This document shows, in pieces, positions 61,601 to 64,000 of a stretch of DNA of 64,000 nt. The notes under the pieces were generated by a model. It was not told the origin of the DNA. It was given only the letters and a program-made list of their open reading frames with translations, and ran no database searches. Source of the stretch: Petrimonas sp. IBARAKI (GTDB taxonomy: Bacteria > Bacteroidota > Bacteroidia > Bacteroidales > Dysgonomonadaceae); NCBI GenBank assembly GCA_002356435.2, contig AP018040.2:1426001-1490000 (forward strand). Reading direction: 5' to 3'. The translations under genes and the position numbers were made by a program. How positions within the stretch are numbered: position 1 is the stretch's first letter; the number at the start of each line of letters is the position of its first letter.

Positions 61601-61816
61601 CGCCTGCAAGATATATCCCTGATGTACAAATGCAGTCCGGATTTGTTAAAGTCATTCGGAGGTTTTGATTATTTACAGCTTTACGTATCGGGAAAGAATC
61701 TTTATACCTGGACCAAATGGCAGGGATGGGACCCTGAACTTGCCGACGACGCGGACAACAGAAAATTCAGGCCCAATACCCGTAACATTGTCGTGGGAAT
61801 CAAATTTGCTTTTTAA
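58616..61816 (+). CDS. SusC/RagA-type TonB-linked outer-membrane protein
   Basis: The 1066-residue protein has a signal peptide (TILFVFILALLNTFDSFA), a CarboxypepD_reg-like domain (about 55-140), the SusC TonB-box region DELVVVGYGTMKKSDLTGAV, plug (DVLKDASAAAVYGSRSANG) and barrel ending GIKFAF. It imports glycans or other nutrients with SusD. The SusD gene follows after 17 bases. No glycosidase, sulfatase or ECF/HTCS regulator is linked, so the substrate is unknown. Confidence 0.95.
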   Translation: MKIIKLLRWKRVGLSSTILFVFILALLNTFDSFADDYFPESQPSFNIQQQKRQIAGIVTDAKGEAVIGANIIEKGTTNGTVTDNNGGFSLTVENDGILQISYIGYLTQEVNTVGQTTVTITLQEDTQALDELVVVGYGTMKKSDLTGAVSRVTLDDKTSLPNMNLSQALSGTMAGVNLSSRGMAGGDADISIRGQTTLSASKTPLIVLDGIIFNGRLNDINVSDIEYIDVLKDASAAAVYGSRSANGVIIITTKKGRSEKPKITVNAYYGTQFETNHPVKYMNGNQYALRMLDYYYQQNLYNWYGKYAKGSEEISSKPVRPDASDREVVASYLRTREEMENYKAGNNIDWFDVVMRDKPVIQNYDVSYSGSTNKVNYYISGSYTGEEGIIVNDQWDRLTFNSKVDGKITDWMSVGFNVNYSYQDYSGREPAFVDVRNASPLANNDLESPDKYVVYLTGENYMPHPLGWTKIKNEDIRNSLFLVANTRMDVPFVKGLSYDFNYSNTYWNRKNNSFYPASMHDGAANKGKAEKIPEEQRSWIFNNIITYLRSFDEHSINATLLYSREKSMGERFRFTSEGFDNEALGYYQMAFGTILSTGNNEKWQETGVSYMGRLNYTFRNRYMATATIRRDGFSGFGANSKYVDLPSFSLGWIASEEQFMENLKSLYLKFRLSYGQNGNQGAGRYTSLSKMSSDNYVFDKTTGVGVFPNFDQLGNASLAWEKTSSFNLGIDFGLLRNRRISGSLDLYTSETSNVLVRRKLPYSSGYEQGWTNIGHVKTKGMDLELRSSNIETKNFSWNSTFTFSLNRDKISKLYGGKNDKDIGNSWFVGQPIQSLYNYHITGIWTEEDLFSKTYTEQSNMTPEEMGWTPGQIYPGWRPGQWKYEDVNGDGIIDPDNDRKIVGYKSPNFRFSLSNTLAYKSWSLYFMLNSIQGGNGYYMLNNAEFLNVSSRSDDVYRVNQPAIRQYWTPDNGVGNATGIYNSQPQSGAIYQSRSFVRLQDISLMYKCSPDLLKSFGGFDYLQLYVSGKNLYTWTKWQGWDPELADDADNRKFRPNTRNIVVGIKFAF

Positions 61817-61833
61817 CATAAAAAATATTTATT

Positions 61834-63555
61834 ATGAAGACTTCTATTGATTATAAAAATATTATTTTTTGCCTGCTGCTGGTTATCCCCTTGACATGGG
61901 GGTCGTGCAACGACAGCGCATTCCTGGAGGAGAAGCCGATGGACTTCCTTGCCCCGGAAAATGCATACAACACGGAAGCCGGTCTACGGCAAGGAATTAA
62001 CGGGCTTCATTGGTCTGTCCGCAACGATTTCTTTTTTGGCGAAGAGATACAGGAGCACAGCAGTACCTATAAAGGGCTTGGAACCGATGTTGCCTTTCAC
62101 GGAGAGGATCCGAACAGCACGAAGTTTGTAAGCAATTACGTGAATTACTTCACATCCACCAACGGAATAGTCCGGGAGTGGTGGCGTCGCCCGTTCCGTA
62201 TCATTCAGCGTGCGAACCTGATTCTGGAATACATAGACAAATCGGATATTAACTGGTCCACGCCGACAAAGAAAGATGAGTTTTCCGGTGAAGCATTGTT
62301 TTTTCGCGCGTGGTGTTACCGTCACCTGGTGTCTAATTACGGGGACGTTCCCGTTGTCACGGAGGTGACCAACGAGTTTAAGACGGACTATGTGCGGCAG
62401 CCGAAAGCCGATGCCTTCAAATTGATGGAGGAGGACCTGACAAAAGCCGTGTCTTTCCTCCCCGACAGGGGTAAAGAAGAGAGTCCCGGCCGTATTACCA
62501 AAGGTGCCGCATTGCATCTCCTTACCGAGATATACCTGATGGAGGGTAAATACGATGAAGCGATACAGTCGTCAACCCGGCTAATCGATAACATGGGATA
62601 CAAACTGATGACCAACCGCTTCGGCAGCGCCGGAAACTCTGTATGGGGCACGGGAGATGTTTTCTATGACCTGTTTGCGGCCAACAACCAGAACCTGGCC
62701 GAAAACACGGAAAATATCTGGTCAATCCAGTTTGATGAACCGGGAGTTATCGGAGGGAGCAACAACCGCGGGGGGCGTGCCTGGGGGCCGGCCTATTTCA
62801 GAATGGGGAACACCCCCGACGGCAAAAAAGCGTTTCGGGGTGAGCTGATAGACGGTAAATACACGGGTTATTCCGATTCCCTGGGAAGAGGGGTGTCCTG
62901 GATACGGCCGACCTACTATATGACGCATATCGTGTGGGGAAAGGATTTCGACAAGGATATCCGGAACGCCAAACACATGGTGAAGCGTGATTTCTACTTC
63001 GATAATCCCGAGTCCGCCTATCATGGTCAACGAATCGATTTCAGCCTGTACCCGCCAAGCGCGGGGCGTGACCCGATCCGAGACACGTGTCAATATATTT
63101 ATCCGTTCTTTTTAAAATTCTATGATCCCTGCAATGTCCTTGAAAATCCGGCCACATCGGGAAACGGGGCTTCTTACAAGGACATATATGCCATGCGGCT
63201 GGCCGAAACCTACCTGTTCCGGGCAGAAGCGTATATCCAGACCGGGCAGAAAGAAAAGGCGTTGGCAGATATCAATGTCATACGCAACAGGGCCAAGGCC
63301 ACACCCGCCACAGTGGATGAGGTGGATATCGATTACCTGCTGGATGAACGCGCCCGTGAATTGTACCAGGAAGAGTGCCGTTTTTATGTGTTGCGCAGGA
63401 CGGGAAAGCTTGTTGAACGAGTCCGGAAATACAACAATAATCCGCTGACTCCGGGACTGAATATTCAGGATTATCACGTGTTGCTTCCCATACCGCAGGA
63501 GCAGATTGACCTAAACATCAGTGGTGATTTTCCGCAGAATCCAGGATATCAATAA
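61834..63555 (+). CDS. SusD/RagB-family nutrient-binding lipoprotein
   Basis: The 573-residue protein has a lipoprotein signal (FCLLLVIPLTWGSC), and SusD-type TPR helices with the FFRAWCYRHLVSNYGDVPVV block and the C-terminal LAETYLFRAEAYIQTGQKEK and LLDERARELYQEECR, ending LPIPQEQIDLN. It caps the SusC barrel and binds ligand. The pair is followed by a terminator at 63603-63640. Its substrate is unknown. Confidence 0.95.
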   Translation: MKTSIDYKNIIFCLLLVIPLTWGSCNDSAFLEEKPMDFLAPENAYNTEAGLRQGINGLHWSVRNDFFFGEEIQEHSSTYKGLGTDVAFHGEDPNSTKFVSNYVNYFTSTNGIVREWWRRPFRIIQRANLILEYIDKSDINWSTPTKKDEFSGEALFFRAWCYRHLVSNYGDVPVVTEVTNEFKTDYVRQPKADAFKLMEEDLTKAVSFLPDRGKEESPGRITKGAALHLLTEIYLMEGKYDEAIQSSTRLIDNMGYKLMTNRFGSAGNSVWGTGDVFYDLFAANNQNLAENTENIWSIQFDEPGVIGGSNNRGGRAWGPAYFRMGNTPDGKKAFRGELIDGKYTGYSDSLGRGVSWIRPTYYMTHIVWGKDFDKDIRNAKHMVKRDFYFDNPESAYHGQRIDFSLYPPSAGRDPIRDTCQYIYPFFLKFYDPCNVLENPATSGNGASYKDIYAMRLAETYLFRAEAYIQTGQKEKALADINVIRNRAKATPATVDEVDIDYLLDERARELYQEECRFYVLRRTGKLVERVRKYNNNPLTPGLNIQDYHVLLPIPQEQIDLNISGDFPQNPGYQ

Positions 63556-63602
63556 AGGGAATAAATTCACCGGTAATGGAGTCCGGTAAAAGGTTACAGA
63601 GG

Positions 63603-63640
63603 CTGCCTCAATATTAGAGGCAGTTTCTCCTTTTTTTTCG
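63603..63640 (+). terminator. Rho-independent terminator after susD
   Basis: A perfect 7-base stem, CTGCCTC (63603-63609) / GAGGCAG (63617-63623), is followed by T-rich sequence including TTTTTTTT. It ends the SusC/SusD transcript. Confidence 0.85.
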
Positions 63641-63642
63641 TC

Positions 63643-63781
63643 TCATCGAATTCTTAGCCCGTTATTTACAGGCTTATCTATCGTCAATAATGTTACTTCG
63701 TTTTCGTTTACCGCACCCAAAATAAGACATTCGCTTTGTATGGTAGCGATTTGTTCTGTCGTAAAATTTACAACTGCAGTG
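63643..63781 (-). pseudogene. 3' remnant of a CsaA-type tRNA-binding protein gene
   Basis: On the minus strand an open stretch of about 46 codons reads TAVVNFTTEQIATIQSECLI, then LGAVNENEVTLLTIDKP and a stop at 63643-63645. AVVNF plus S-ECLILGAV and a closing VNNGLRI match the C-terminal half of CsaA/YtpR-type tRNA-binding domains. The frame is stopped upstream, and the neighbouring gene takes over. No start is possible in the window, so it is a fragment. Confidence 0.6.
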
Positions 63782-64000
63782 TTATATATGATGTTGTGAT
63801 TTGTACTTTTTTATCCAATATGTTAAACTCAAACCTGCTAAAACTATCGAAATTCCTAACATCTCAATTGAACCCAAATATAAATTAAATCTTTCGGGTT
63901 CAGTTACTCTCAAGTTGCTATTCAAATCAATGTGCTTACTACCAAACATTACCACCATCCACCCAAAATGGAGCGCCCAAGAGTATCCGATATGACCAGT
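63782..64000 (-). CDS. C-terminal part of an unidentified membrane protein (partial at window edge)
   Basis: An open minus-strand frame enters from the right edge and ends at TAA (63782-63784), 72 residues. It reads SWALHFGWMVVMFGSKHIDL, then a soluble loop NSNLRVTEPERFNLYLG and a hydrophobic MLGISIVLAGLSLTYWIKKY before QHHI. Two likely membrane segments with a short basic tail are visible. I do not recognise the family. The CsaA-type remnant begins where it ends. Confidence 0.55.
   Translation of the reverse strand, partial: TGHIGYSWALHFGWMVVMFGSKHIDLNSNLRVTEPERFNLYLGSIEMLGISIVLAGLSLTYWIKKYKSQHHI

Noticed and set aside
63801-63995. 64-codon rightward frame at the right edge
   Set aside because: It is the opposite-strand shadow of the leftward partial membrane protein, which has convincing hydrophobic segments.

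Overview
The window looks like a chromosomal segment of a Bacteroidota member, most likely order Bacteroidales; I lean to a Dysgonomonadaceae-like lineage (Proteiniphilum/Petrimonas type), but only by inference. The support is a SusC/SusD pair, the gliding lipoprotein GldH, RicT, DUF5687, DUF4625 and DUF4126 families, meso-diaminopimelate dehydrogenase, and repeated TAnnTTTG-type -7 promoter boxes just upstream of genes.

Layout. 0-5 kb: the 3' end of metF, a PiT phosphate permease with its DUF47 (PhoU-like) partner, then holB-ricT-gldH. 5-8.6 kb: a YceI-porin-YceI cluster read leftward, with an Rrf2 regulator behind it and three copies of a likely Rrf2 operator. 8.8-15 kb: an NhaD antiporter and a glycogen module (debranching enzyme, GT4 glucosyltransferase, GH57). 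15-31 kb: mostly housekeeping genes (rhomboid protease, nucleoside hydrolase, DAP dehydrogenase, lgt, flavodiiron protein, nagB, alkaline phosphatase, esterase, MBL hydrolase, rfbD-prfC, a membrane-anchored MutS-like ATPase and MscS). 31.8-35.2 kb: a Fur/Zur-type regulator, a TonB-dependent receptor and a His-rich DUF4625 lipoprotein behind a nested palindrome that overlaps the promoter, probably a metal-uptake operon. 35-41.9 kb: phosphotriesterase, DUF1080, zinc metallopeptidase, ABC ATPase plus DUF5687 permease, and a HerA-like ATPase.

41.9-53.6 kb is an AT-rich accessory island with every gene on the minus strand: a damaged SnoaL-like gene, a NUDIX hydrolase, DUF4386, a subclass B1 metallo-beta-lactamase with a four-copy 15-residue repeat (behind a truncated DHFR-family fragment), an MDR alcohol dehydrogenase, a beta-lactamase-related serine hydrolase, an orphan phage/eCIS tail-tube protein with a methyltransferase, a RecQ-PRTase/DprA-like pair resembling the PsyrTA (RqlHI) defence system, and a fusion of an Mrr-like nuclease to an ImmA/IrrE protease. 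From 44.8 kb on, the 3' end of each gene or gene pair is followed by a palindromic element, or its remnant, with shared terminal motifs. The arrangement resembles an integron cassette array, but the boxes are not canonical attC and no IntI-type integrase is visible. This is the most interesting part of the window.

53.8-57.8 kb holds an IS91-family transposase paired with a tyrosine recombinase, and an IS110-family element with a structured non-coding left flank. 57.8-64 kb: an XRE regulator, a SusC/SusD pair closed by a terminator, a 3' remnant of a CsaA-type tRNA-binding protein, and the end of an unidentified membrane protein that runs off the window. I recognised no rRNA, tRNA or CRISPR array.
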